Notes: generated by a model not told the origin, from the sequence alone. A DNA stretch of 64,000 bases from Atopsyche davidsoni (GCA_022113835.1 JAILWY010000010.1:1885501-1949500); one strand, 5' to 3'; shown: positions 48,345-59,493, numbered from the stretch's first letter. Program-made: numbers and translations.

Positions 48345-49190
48345 AGCCCTCAGCACAGTGGTTATTACGGGCTTATTAAATATTTCAAGTATTTTACACT
48401 TTTAAGTAGCATGTTATTATTACACAGCGTTTAAACGTTAATCCCATGAAATACAATATACGTACGCATCATTAATAAATATGTTATTTGAAAACAACAC
48501 TCATTTGTAATTTGTTAAAACAAACATTTAAAATGCTTTACCAATAACTATTGTTCCACATTTTTATTAAACACGTATTTTTCAATTTACACGTTTGTTG
48601 TGTATACAATATTTAAGTATTCGATTCACGCACTAAACGACGAGAAAAATGCTCAATTTTTTTTTTAAATATGATAATTCTCTGGCATTTTAATTAATAA
48701 ATCAAAATGAACCTGTTATATCATATAATCTAACATATTAAGCTGAATCGTTTATCAAATTAAGTAACATAAAGCGCAAAAATTCATAAGGTTTCAAGAC
48801 GAATCACTTCTTATGTAGGTAAATATTATATATGTTATATGTTTATTATATATATCATTTTATGCCAGGTGATGAAATATTGGCTTAATCAACACAATTT
48901 TATAAAACTTTACTTATACATTTTCGTCTTGATTCCTTAAATAGATTTACCAAAGTGACTAATATATAATTAATTGTGTGTCACAGAGCGTGCCACGTGA
49001 TATTCAGCGCAATATTGGATGATACACATTGACTGTAGATACTCGTATCTAATTGCGTCGGCTTTGTTATCCATTAGTAATAAACACGAAAACAAGCAAA
49101 TGCATTATATAACGTCTATACTGTCCGTTTCTATGCGCCACTGTCGGGTGTTCAGATATGAATCGTTACCGAATCACGCGAACCGGGTAA
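48345..49190. other. Gene-free AT-rich stretch
   Basis: No exon or element recognised between the family B MITE and the twin hairpins. Confidence 0.4.
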
Positions 49191-49201
49191 TGTGAAACGG
49201 C

Positions 49202-49263
49202 CGTGAGTGCAGCAGCGCGGCCGCACTCACGAGTCTGTCCCATCACTACGCGCTAGTGATGGG
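49202..49263. repeat. Two adjacent GC-rich hairpins with hAT-like termini
   Basis: CGTGAGTGC (49202-49210) pairs with GCACTCACG (49223-49231). CCCATCACTA (49239-49248) pairs perfectly with TAGTGATGGG (49254-49263) across CGCGC. TAGTGATGGGC is a common hAT end. Confidence 0.75.
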
Positions 49264-49752
49264 CCTCACCAGGTAATCGACTGTTTGCAATCGAATCGAT
49301 GAATGAATCAAGGAACATTTAATGAAATTATGTTAGGATGTCGTTACTGAGCCTCTTTCGGTAATTTGAAATTCTTTGACACAAAAATAGTGTGCTCAAA
49401 TGTCTATTAACGAATACTATTTATCATGAATTTCATACCCCTGCAGATGGCCCCAGTACCGTCACCGAAAAATCAAAAACTTAAACTGAAACAGCAGCAA
49501 TAAGAAACGTCTATTTATAGGAGATATCTTTGCCTAACTTAACTGGGCGAACATAAGCTTAAAAAATATTTATACCAAAATCTTGATAGTTTTATGTGCT
49601 CGAAAATTTTTGCGTCCCTTGTTATTATAAATGCACGTTGTGTTACTTCAATAAAATTTCGACTTGTATTGGTGCCATCTGAAATCGATATATCAAATCC
49701 GTGAAGATGTGCCCAGTATCGAGTAATTAGTCAAATATTTAACATTGTGTAC

Positions 49753-50052
49753 CCTGAGCGTGTGTAAAGATCGGTAATGGAGTAGTGGATGAGGATGTGC
49801 TCTGGAAGTACGTGGAGGGCTCCTGCTATTATTTCTGTAGCTTGCTGCGGGAGTATCAGATCTAAACGACAGGGCTCTGTAAGAAAAAGATTATATAAAA
49901 ATGCTATTGGGCAGCAGCAATATAAAACTGCGGTGTAGAAGGACCCGGGGACTCATAAACACAGGTTCAGCATGAGTCAGTGAAATGGTCGTCAACCTTG
50001 TCTGAGGAGAGGCACTTGAACTAAGCAAGTGAAGCACTTCCACTAGCGGAAA
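49753..50052 (-). repeat. Dispersed repeat family C, copy 2
   Basis: Inverse match to 58127-58435 along its length. Shared words, read on the minus strand, include CACTTGCTTAGTTCAAGTGCC, CCTTCTACACCGC, TATTGCTGCTGCCCAATAGC and CTACTCCATTACCGATC. Confidence 0.85.
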
Positions 50053-50057
50053 TTATA

Positions 50058-50202
50058 ATGCTATTGGGTAGCAGCAATACGCAGACTATCCCTTCCAATA
50101 TAAAACTGGGGTGTAGAGTGACCCACTACACTATTTTCCCTAAGAAAACCATGAACACTGGTTCATTATAAATTTATGCTCAGTGCGATGGTCGCCAACC
50201 GC
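50058..50202 (-). repeat. Dispersed repeat family C, copy 3 (subtype of copy 1)
   Basis: Shares GCTATTGGGTAGCAGCAATA, CCCACTACACTATT and CTAAGAAAACCATGA with the inverse of 43901-44076. It abuts copy 2 in the same orientation. Confidence 0.8.
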
Positions 50203-52235
50203 CAACATGGTTAAAAGAAATATGTAATATTTCCTATTCGCGCTCATGCACATTGTTATTCTGTTGGTTACCTGTGTGCTTGTTTTAAATCTAAGACTTA
50301 CTAAGTAACTCCTCTGCAGGACATCAGTATTAATGTATGCCAGCGGGCGCACTGTTTCCCAAAACCATTTAAATTTCAAACTAATGCTCCTCGCCTTCTA
50401 CTTTATATAATACACCGGAAGCACGTGTTTTTGTAGGGTCCGGGTCGATTCATAATTGAGTCACTTAAAAATGTAGATACCTGTTATCTAAGCAGCTACT
50501 CGAAGCCATGTCCATGTAACCATCGACGGGTATTGAATCAACATTGTTCCCGTGAACTCAATTGCCAAAGCGCATTTTTTTACAAAAGGGGAAACATCAA
50601 AGATCAGATAATCTGAGAGCGATAAGTCTGTACGTTACCTCAGTTAGACAAGAGAGCCGCAGGGGAATGGCAAACTGCATGCTGCATGCTATTAGTTCTG
50701 CTGTGTGCAGGTTAATTGCATATAGAGCTTAATATGACAAACAAAAGTGCTAACCATTTCACCACAAAGTGGCATTTCGACCACTACAATACAAAACAAA
50801 CTCACTAAAGTCTGGTAATGAATAGTAGATTAATGTGTTCGTTAGTTCTGGCAATTGTTATAATGCGTAGTGGCTTGTGTCTTTCGATGTTTTAGTGGTG
50901 GTATTGGGTTCATCTCTCCGATTAGTCCCTGAGGTATCGGGATCGAAGCGTCGGAAGACAAAAACCATTAGTCAGTACAGCACGCGAGAAATCCCTGGAT
51001 CACCTGAAATCGATTTATTCGAATGTTAATTCAGTTATATTAAACAAGTCTTTCATAATATAATTATTAAGTAGTTATGACTCCGTATAAATAATTATCA
51101 TCTATAAATGGGTTCTTACCATTGCAGATGGTTTATCATCCAAATTTGCATGGCTCCTGCTCGCAAAGTAGACAAACTTATTAATAAATACTAGATATTG
51201 TATATATAGTGAAGATTGGGGAGCAATCCGTTCCAAAGCATTTCTTTGTGTATTCACTTGTTAGATGATGCAGGATTTGCCCCAAGAGTTAGCACGATGG
51301 ATCAAAATGGTTATCAAACAAAAACCAATTTTACACGAGTAGCTCAACAAGCACCTATATTCATAAAGATTTGTCAATGATAGTAAAGTTAAAAATCGTG
51401 TGTTTATATATGAACCTTATCTGTAATTAACTGACTAATAACGTGTGATAACTCGATCGTTTAATTGCAAATTTCTTATGAATTCCAGTTATGCGTGAAA
51501 TTACATAATTTTAAATATATTTTTTAATTTCAATGCTTTACATTTTTACAAATTCGGGTAAAAATACTTGATCGTCAACACTCAAATGCTGTTTTAGTAT
51601 TAAATTATTTGATAAATATGATAAGCTAGGATATTAAAAAATCAAATTTGTCACTGAAGATTCTCGTCTTTCGAGATATCCTACATACTCAAGATGACCT
51701 CGGAAGGTGAGAGCTCTGAATATTAAAATTATCTTCGAAATATTCTGGCTTAAAAAAAGTAGTTTTTGAAAATACACAAGTGTATTTTTATTCAATTCTA
51801 ATATAAAACAAAATATATATTTTAGAAGCTCATAGCAGGTTTGCCGCGTAACGAGTCCGACTGTTAATGTTAGCTTAGGTTACGATATTTGAGACCTGTT
51901 TTAAAAACCCGAGATTTACATGCAATGCAATGGCATTTCTTATTTTAAGCCGCAGCCGTGTCGCAAGAGCACCTTTCTGCTGCTTTCAAAATATCTTGTC
52001 TTGTAAAATACACTTCTTACGTGAACTCGTGCCTTGCACAGCCGCAGTGCAGACACTCCTGCCGCTCTTTTTCCAGAAGCTTGCCCCGCTTTTTATGACT
52101 TCTGTCATATGTTTATGAACCTCACCACCTTTTGCTAAGTTCTTAGAGCCGCAACCGGCGATGGGTCCGAGCCACCTCCGTGAAGAACATGGAAAACAAT
52201 ATAGGAAACACACAAATATACTCCGATGGACTCCA
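50203..52235. other. Gene-free stretch
   Basis: No exon supported. The segment 51930-52235 is GC-richer and open on both strands, but I see no domain in either translation. Confidence 0.4.
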
Positions 52236-52584
52236 TCCTGAACCATTCTTTTAGTCCAGCTATTTATCTCAGCCTCTCCGAGATGATTAGCGATGAACCA
52301 GATTAGTTTTGAGCATCCGAAGATGTGACGCGAGGTTGATATTGATACATTTTGATTTCAATTAACTATTCATTTCTATCAACAGAGGAAAAAGCAAATA
52401 TGCAGGCAATGCAATGCCAAGTGATCAGGAAAAAATTGCTGCGGTTTCTAGCATGTTACGGCTTATTTTAGTCATTAGTTAAATTCCAAAATCTATGTAT
52501 TAAATATTTAAAAAAGAATATCACTCGTAACACTTGAAAGCCTGTTTAGGCGATAAAAAGTTCGACTACTCATACTCAACATAC
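52236..52584 (+). repeat. Dispersed repeat family D, copy 1
   Basis: About 350 bp almost identical to 55586-55946, in the same orientation. It starts CTCCATCCTGAACCATT and ends CTACTCATACTCAACAT. No open frame. Only a few substitutions and an A-run length change separate the copies. Confidence 0.92.
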
Positions 52585-53126
52585 TCATCAACAACAATCA
52601 GCACAATTAACTTTTTTTTCATTAGCAATCGAAAAGTGTTGGTTTATCAATGTGTTGGCGAAAGAGCTCCCTCTCCCTGAAGACGATTTGTATGCACATG
52701 GTATGCAGACATATTACAAGTAGTTTGAATAAATCTATTGTTTATTGTTGATGCCTCGGGAAGTTTTATTTTTACAACTAAACAGGTTCTGAGTTCAGGT
52801 AAACTGGGTTCAACTGCAATATCTGGAGCGTGAGAACCACACTTGTGAAAGAAAGTTTTTACAACGACCCAGAGACTCGCGTCTAAATGCTTTCGCCGAT
52901 AGATACCGTGTCAAATGCATTATAACCTTTATTTATATTTATGCTGTGTTTGATGCGTGGGATGAGTTCAAGTTCTCTATAAATACTCTGAAACGATGAC
53001 CATATATATAATAGTAGTGTCAGAGGCGATATCATCAGTTCCATCAACATGTCAATTAGCCTAATATTATCGATTATTCACCGTGATGTGTTGACGATAT
53101 AGTTTGTGATCCGTCTTTTTTATGGT

Positions 53127-53190
53127 ATTTTCGCTAAGTAGGACGCCATTGGTTAATTTCAGGTCGGTTGCAAGTTGTGTCGCGACGCTT
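53127..53190. repeat. Family B MITE, right-end fragment
   Basis: GCTAAGTAGGACGCCATTGG and GTCGGTTGCAAGTTGTGTCG match the right arm of the family. Confidence 0.6.
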
Positions 53191-53607
53191 AGTTTATATA
53201 ATGCATACATTTTGGCCTTCACCTTTCCCCTTGCCGGGACCTGCCGTGCCCACCTTTGATACCGGTGAATGCGCCTCGCCGACCACATCGATTAAATATT
53301 GATAAGATAGTGCAGAAAAATCAGATTGACTTAATTATTCCACACTCCACACATTCCATGCTCGATTGGCGAGTAAAAAAATAAATATGTTGCATTTAAT
53401 GAAAGCTTTCTTTTCCCGTCTCGCTCGCACCCTCGACCCACGCTCCGAGAACAAAGTAATATAATGGACGATTTATCGCTTCAGCCATCGTCTAACTATT
53501 CTACTTTAATTATGTAATAATGATATTTCTCAACATTTCGTCGCGTCGAGGCCAGCGGGTGCCGTTGGAAACGTTATGAATATTACGCCGGTTCGCGGGG
53601 CTTCTTA

Positions 53608-53745
53608 CTAAAGCCCCCTACACGCGCCGCGACACGACATGCGACCGATTTGCAATCGGCCAATAGCGACTATTTATTTTGGGTATTTTTTGTATAGTTT
53701 TGTCTAAGTAAACTATTGGCTGATTGCAAATCGGTTGCAAGCTAG
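53608..53745. repeat. Family B MITE, internally shortened copy
   Basis: AAGCCCCCTACACGCG, GACACGACATGCGACC and GATTTGCAATCGGCCAATAG on the left, with CTATTGGCTGATTGCAAATC on the right. The outer right end is lost. Confidence 0.75.
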
Positions 53746-53796
53746 AAGTCACTTATTGCTTGACGATATGCGCATACACACACACATATATATATT

Positions 53797-54453
53797 GGGT
53801 CTATTCCATAAAAACCGGAATTTTTTAAAGGAAATTTGAGCGTTTATTTAAGAAAATCTTGTATAATTCTGTTATTAAAAGTAATGTCCATCGGAGTTAC
53901 AATATTTCCCCACCTTTTTGTCAATTTGTGGAGTAACAATTCGATGCAAAAACGACTTTTTAGTCATGCAAAATCGCCTTTCCACGTCTCTCGGGTTCAA
54001 CTCGTATGGCACCCAATTGGCTTGCTTCTGGATGAATCCCAATGCTTTTAAGCACTTGGAAATGGTAGCTTGAGTCAGGTCCAATGATTCCGCAAGCTCT
54101 TCTTGTGTTTGACACGAGTCTTGATCGAGTAACGCTTCCAATTCTTTATCTTCATACTTTTTCGGCTGTCCAGGCCGTTTTTGTCTTTGATGTCAAAATC
54201 GATACCTCTCAAAACACTGTGTTTTCGCAAGAACATGTTTTCCATACAATCCCATGAGCAAACGATGACTTTCGGCTCTAGTTTTCTTAGCAAAAAAGTG
54301 ACTCCCGCAAATGCTGTTTTTTTCGCCATATTTCAAAATTTTCCATGATTGAAAAAAATATGATGCGCATGATATTTTGACACCTTATGAATAGAGCTTC
54401 AAAATGACACGTATATCAATGATTTGCTACAGCGTATACAAAAGTTATAGACC
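53797..54453 (-). pseudogene. Mariner deletion derivative
   Basis: Inverted ends GGGTCTATTCCATAAAAACC and the complement of GGTCTATAACTTTT border about 657 bp next to TA. The minus strand encodes the mariner N-terminal DNA-binding region (MAKKTAFAGVTF, DKNGLDSRK, then QTQEELAESLDLTQATISK) and jumps to the extreme C-terminus (GKYCNSDGHYF). The catalytic domain is gone and frames shift. Same family as the copies at 17.5 and 59.5 kb. Confidence 0.88.
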
Positions 54454-54470
54454 TATTATATTTATTTATA

Positions 54471-54501
<31 letters not shown>

Positions 54502-55585
54502 GAGTGCAGCCGGGGTGGGAGCCCGAGCGATCTCTTTAGAGAGAAACACAAGTATCGCAATATCGCTATTGTTATATTAAAATTTGTCTTTTACAAAACC
54601 TGTTATACTTACATCTCTGACAAGTTTTTTTTTAGCAAGATTATATTTTTTATCTCGTATGTTTGTGTCAAAATGTCTCAATTAACAACCAACAAAGTCA
54701 CGCCGGACAAGGGAAGGCACGCAATTACTTTGAATATCACAAATGCAATTTGTCATACAAAAGACAGGTTAATAGTACTAGCGGCCTACTATGACTCCCT
54801 AGTAGGCCGCGGTTTTAGTTTGCACAGTGTCAACTCCCACAGCCATTGGACAATAAATAGGTCCCCGGAGTCCTAAAATAAACCAAAGAAACCGAGAATG
54901 CAAACACAAATAAGTCCTCGGTTCTAAGTTTGAGAAGGGGCTGCGGGTATTGTATAAACAGTTGCATTGTGTGGAGACTTCGTGGGATATTAAATTACCA
55001 CAAATTTACGTAAGGGAAACAAAAATGTCTTAAATGGTTCGGGCTTTAAATAGAGTTTCCTGTGTTATCTTTGTTTGGAAAAGATCTAAGTAATTTGATT
55101 ACTGTATCAGAAAACAAAGCCGAGGTTCAGAGAGGCGGAATGTTTTGAGAAAAGTGTACAGTTTTACAAAAAAGAAATTGGGGAAGTTTCTATTTAAACT
55201 ACTGTGAAGTTGTGTACTGTCGGGAACCGAACAGCCTACCCTAGGGAAGTTACCTTACAGAATCCAATCAGACTTGTGTAACATTTTTTCAAGATTCGTG
55301 AAGTAATCACTGCTCTATATACTTTGCAGTGGAAGTTATTGTTGTTTTATTTCTCTAAAAGCGAATTTCGCAGTTGTAATATTTTTTATTCGAGTGTTAT
55401 GTCATTTTTATAAAATTCTTCAAAATGTTTTGCTGTTATCGATTGAACAGAGATTAAGTAATTTCCTCATTTAACCGTTGATATTTGTGTTATAAGTTGG
55501 TGAGTGCCTGTCTCAGTGATTTCATACAAAATATCAGGTTTAATTGAGAATGAATAATTCTAGATTTTAGTCGTTGAAAGCGTGG
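54454..55585. other. Gene-free stretch with a TA/T tract and a perfect hairpin
   Basis: (TA)n then poly-T at about 54463-54502. A perfect 11-bp hairpin at 54781-54810. The frame at 54673-54876 shows no family likeness. Confidence 0.5.
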
Positions 55586-55946
55586 AGATAGGCTCCATCC
55601 TGAACCATTTTTTTAGTCCAGCTATTTATCTCAGCGTCTCCGAGATGATTAGCGATGAACCAGATTAGTTTTGAGCATCCGAAGATGTGACGCGAAGTTG
55701 ATATTGATACATTTTGATTTCAATTGACTATTCATTTCTATCAACAGAGGAAAAAGCAAATATGCAGGCAATGCAATGCCAAGTGATCAGGAAAAAATTG
55801 CTGCGGTTTCTAGCTTGTTACGGCTTATTTTAGTCATTAATTAAATTCGAAAATCTATGTATTAAATATTTAAAAAAAAATATCACTCGTAACACTTGAA
55901 AGCCTGTTTAGGCGATAAAAAGTTCGACTACTCATACTCAACATTC
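55586..55946 (+). repeat. Dispersed repeat family D, copy 2
   Basis: Near-identical to 52236-52584 over its whole length, after which the flanks are unrelated. Confidence 0.92.
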
Positions 55947-55999
55947 TTATTATACGATTATTTAAGACTGTCAATTTTGCTGCACCGGCACTATTAAAT

Positions 56000-56115
56000 T
56001 GTTCAATATTTTTGACTTGCTGGAATTTCATTCGTAAATATAAAACTTTTGTGATTTTCCTTTTACGTTGGTATTACCAAAAGAAGATGATGCCGGTCAC
56101 TAATTAAATACATGT
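56000..56115. repeat. Family A arm, damaged
   Basis: CAATATTTTTGAC, then TTTTGTGATTTTCC and GCCGGTCACTAATTAAAT are recognisable pieces of the fold-back family, with a central deletion. Confidence 0.55.
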
Positions 56116-56149
56116 AAAAATACACGTGAATATATAAATCGATTCTTCT

Positions 56150-56629
56150 TCTTTCGTCACCAATTCGGCTACACTTCCGATATCCAGCCACTGGCGCAAA
56201 TTCCACATCCACGTGAACTTCCTTCTTCCAATGCCCCTTTAATTTTTCCTTGGACAATCAGCAGGAGGATGCCATAATTATTGTAACGAAAAATGTGGCC
56301 AAAATAGGAGACCTTTCGCTTCTTTACCAACGTCAAGCGTTCCCTTTCTTTGCTCATTCTGTGCAAGACTCTTTCGTTTTTGAAGCCACATTTCTGCCGC
56401 CTCAATTCTTCGCATAGTAGCTGTATTGAGTGTCCAAGCTTCAACTCCATAAACATTTCGTGAATCTCCAGTGAGATTTCAGGATTATCTCTCTCGAGCA
56501 TAAAACTTGTATTAAATTATTGAATGTACTGCGTGCTGTCTCAATCCTCGCTTTGATTTCCTGGTCCCCAAATTTGCCCAAATACTTGAATCTTTTAACT
56601 CTCTCCACTACTTTGTTGTCAATGTAGAT
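56150..56629 (-). pseudogene. LINE (non-LTR) ORF2 C-terminal fragment
   Basis: Minus-strand pieces read VKRFKYLG, IKARIETARSTFN, then, after a shift, KNERVLHRMSKERERL and VKKRKVSYFGHIFR. This is the familiar C-terminal part of insect non-LTR ORF2 proteins. It is frameshifted and has no catalytic box. Its upstream side ends exactly where the hAT terminus begins. Confidence 0.8.
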
Positions 56630-57015
56630 CACTGGTTCCCAAAGTGGTCAATATCGACCCCCGGGGGATTGGGGATCCACGAACTGTAAATGGGGGTCTA
56701 CGAGAGTGGATCCCATTTAAGCAGGTCATCACTAAAATTTAGGTATTCCGTAAATGTCATAATTGAACACAGATTGAACCTATGTACATACTTACATAAT
56801 AATGCTGTTAATCCTGCATTATGGACGATTGCAAGAAGGTTTTTGATAGTTTTTCCATCTTCATACCACATGGAAAAGGGTTTCAGTGCAGTTTTCAACC
56901 TTCTTACAAATAAAGAAATAGTTATTCAATCTTTACATACCGACATAAAATATGGCGCATCCTGTATATCATATGTCAAAAATATGTTTGAAGATGATAA
57001 ATTTGCCAAAATTCA
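56630..57015 (+). pseudogene. hAT transposase remnant (ZBED-like)
   Basis: Left end CACTGGTTCCCAAAGTGGTC is a typical hAT terminus. At about 56845-56925 the plus strand encodes FPSSYHMEKGFSAVFNLLTN, a hallmark of the hAT C-terminal dimerisation region. The rest of the transposase and the right end are missing. Confidence 0.7.
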
Positions 57016-57054
57016 ATTCAAGGCGGGGCGGGTACTAGTACCCGTTCCGCGGAC

Positions 57055-57485
57055 TATTGCCTGAAGGCGGGGCGCATATTAATACGTTTTTGAATGTGTT
57101 TACTCTAAAAGCGGCAGAAGGTCATTTTATTCTTTAGGTTTACAGCTCGAATGTTTGTTTAGTACTCGTCAACGTAACTTCTACCAATACTGTCCAGTGA
57201 TTCTGAACAAAGTGACAATGAAGAAGTGGAGTGGTCAGAGAATGATAATCCTCCAATTATTGAACAATTTTGAGGACAAAGTGGTGTTGTTGTGATGCCA
57301 AGTAATCCGCAAAGTGTGTGTGAAGTGTTTCAACTTTTTATAGGAAACGATTTATTTGACTACATGCAAATCAAAGAGTGTATAGACTAGATTTCACACG
57401 TGCAATTTTATGCGAATCTCGTCCGCTTCGCACATCAGTTTAGTCAATTTGGTACCCGCCTAAAGTGTGTTAGCAAGGCAGTGGT
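57055..57485 (+). pseudogene. PiggyBac-like transposase remnant
   Basis: A GC-rich end with CCTGAAGGCGGGGCG precedes an acidic start (SSDSEQSDNEEVEWSEND), then PPIIEQF, an in-frame TGA, and GQSGVV, with PQSVCEVFQLF and IGNDLFDYM, matching the N-terminus of piggyBac transposase domains. The complement of GGCGGGTACC lies near 57452. No catalytic domain remains. Confidence 0.65.
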
Positions 57486-57524
57486 CTACGAAAAACAAGA
57501 GAGGATGAAATCCATTATGTCATC

Positions 57525-57625
57525 AATATTTTTGACGGAGGGTACTTGGTGGAATTCCATTTGAATACTTGAATATTTATTGGTGACCGGTTTCGCCGCG
57601 TTTTCACGTTGGCATGGTCAAACTG
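57525..57625. repeat. Family A solo arm
   Basis: CAATATTTTTGACGGAGGGT, ACTTGGTGGAATTCCATTT and GGTGACCGGTTTCGCCGCG match the left arm of the fold-back family. Confidence 0.75.
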
Positions 57626-57654
57626 CGTTTATTTAACATTATTTTATTCAAGAT

Positions 57655-58060
57655 GTCCATAATGTCCTCGCAACCGGGCTCGGTGACGCAAGCGCGTCCT
57701 CTCCGGCGCTGCCCTGCGCCGACTTACATAAGTCCGCGAACTCCGGCGTCGGCCGTTGTTAATAGTCTATGTCAAATAGCGCTTTTATTGTGTTTTTTTT
57801 TTTTTCATGAGTATATTTAATATTGCGCTAGTGTTATATAATTCGTGCCTTATGCAACGCCCCTCGCTGCTCCGGTGAGACCGATGTGGGTCGCGCGATT
57901 GCAGCCTACATATTAGGTAAGCTCTCATCTCCGATGTACGGTGGAGTCCTCTTTTTTCGTCTCTGATAATTTCACTCCACCTTAAGCGCGCTGGACCGAG
58001 ACGCGGACTTACCTCATTTCCGTTTGTGGCAGCAACGAGATTGTTAAGTTACTTCAACGC
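57655..58060. other. Local GC-rich island
   Basis: GC content is well above its surroundings. A frame at 57614-57820 includes MSSQPGSVTQARPLRR and ends in a hydrophobic tail, but I see no domain. It could be promoter-like DNA or an unrecognised repeat. Confidence 0.3.
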
Positions 58061-58126
58061 TGCAAAACTTACAATTGTCACCAGATATACGAGGAAGGGG
58101 TCTATTCGAAAATAAACTTCGTTTCA

Positions 58127-58440
58127 GCTCGTGGAAGTGTTTCACTTGCTTGGTACAAGTGCCTCTCCTCAGAGGAGGTTGGCGAACATTTCACGGAGCA
58201 TATACTCATGTTGAACTAGTGTTTATGGGTCCCCAGGTCCTTCTACACCGCATTTTTATATTGCTGCTGCCCAATCGTTATATAATCGTTTTCTTACAAA
58301 GCTGTAGCGTTTAGATTTGATATTCCTTCCGCAGCAAGCTACATACAAAATAGCAGAAGCCCCTAACGTACTTCTAGAGCACATCCCTTCACAATCATTC
58401 AAAGTCCACTACTCCATTACCGATCCTTGTACAGAATCCG
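58127..58440 (+). repeat. Dispersed repeat family C, copy 4
   Basis: Direct-orientation match to the inverse of 49753-50052, from CGTGGAAGTGTTTCACTTGC to ACTCCATTACCGATCC. Confidence 0.85.
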
Positions 58441-58654
58441 AGTTCAGAATGGCAGCAATGCACAAGCAACATTTTAGAGAGAGTCAGTTTAGGGAAGCAC
58501 GTTCAGTTATTTCAATTCTATAAAAAAAACCTCACCAGGTTTTAAAAAAGTTTGTTCCACGCAACAAAGAAAATGCCGGTGACGTTATCAACTAGACAGA
58601 GCCTCTGAGTGCTTCCTACTGATTGCTTATTTGCTTCGTCCATTGTGCTCTCTT

Positions 58655-58828
58655 AAGCTCCCTACACACGTTGCGACACAACCGTGCGACTGACTTGCAA
58701 CTAACCAATAGCGTTCTACGTTGCGATCTTTACTTAGGCAAAACTTTAAAAACACCCTAAATAAAGGGACGATACTTGCACGATTGTAAATCGGTCGCAT
58801 GTCGTGTCGCAACGTGTGTAAAGGGCTT
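58655..58828. mobile_element. Family B MITE, complete copy
   Basis: Left end CTACACACGTTGCGACACAA and right end TGTCGCAACGTGTGTAAAGG are inverted repeats. The subterminal parts also pair (GACTTGCAACTAACCAATAG and GATTGTAAATCGGTCGC). Length about 170 bp. No coding capacity. Confidence 0.85.
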
Positions 58829-59493
58829 CACCAGCTTTACACAGAAATATGGCTTTGGACTACTCATTTAGATTTTCTGCGCTAGATGTCTCTCCCTCGT
58901 GAAATAAACGTTATTTTTAAATATTTTATTTTTAATTTCTTTCAGAATAATTTGTAACTCTTTATATTAAAACAATAATCGATAATTATCAAAATATCTT
59001 AGGTTTTTGACTATCAATATTTAATATTGAAATTATTTTATTGCAGATCTTGAATCATGAGTACACGTTTGTGAGTGTGTTTTTTAATGACAGGATTAAT
59101 TTGAAGAAATTACTGGTCGTAACGGACTTTACTCGACCCCAGCCAGAAACGTCGCTGAAAGTACTTCGTGTCTTCGGTTAGGGATTCCCGAAGCGTTGCG
59201 CCGTGAGGAGCAGCCCAGAGCATTTAAACAGCGTTGTAACGGAGCAAAACCAATTTACCTATAAATATACCGACCAGTATATGTCGCATTACCGAAGCAC
59301 AGTGGAGCGCAGAGTTCAGCCATGACAAGACATCTTCATGTTATTATTTAATATTCAATGTGTGCGTTTGCTTGTGCCACTTGCGACCGTAGTCGCTAAT
59401 GACAACCAGCGTACCGACAATGTGGCCCTCAAAGTACTGCGGAAAAATAAAAAAAATGCGTCTCGGGAGAAAGGAACTACCTGTAATTTAATA
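58829..59493. other. Gene-free stretch
   Basis: No gene seen. A small hairpin, CTTCGG / CCGAAG, lies at 59172-59194. Confidence 0.4.

Noticed and set aside
51986..52246. Minus-strand 86-codon frame
   Set aside because: No recognised motif, open on the opposite strand as well, and partly overlaps a dispersed repeat.
57614..57820. 68-codon frame in the GC-rich island as a gene
   Set aside because: It starts inside a family A repeat arm and ends in a T-tract-encoded hydrophobic tail. No domain or splice context.
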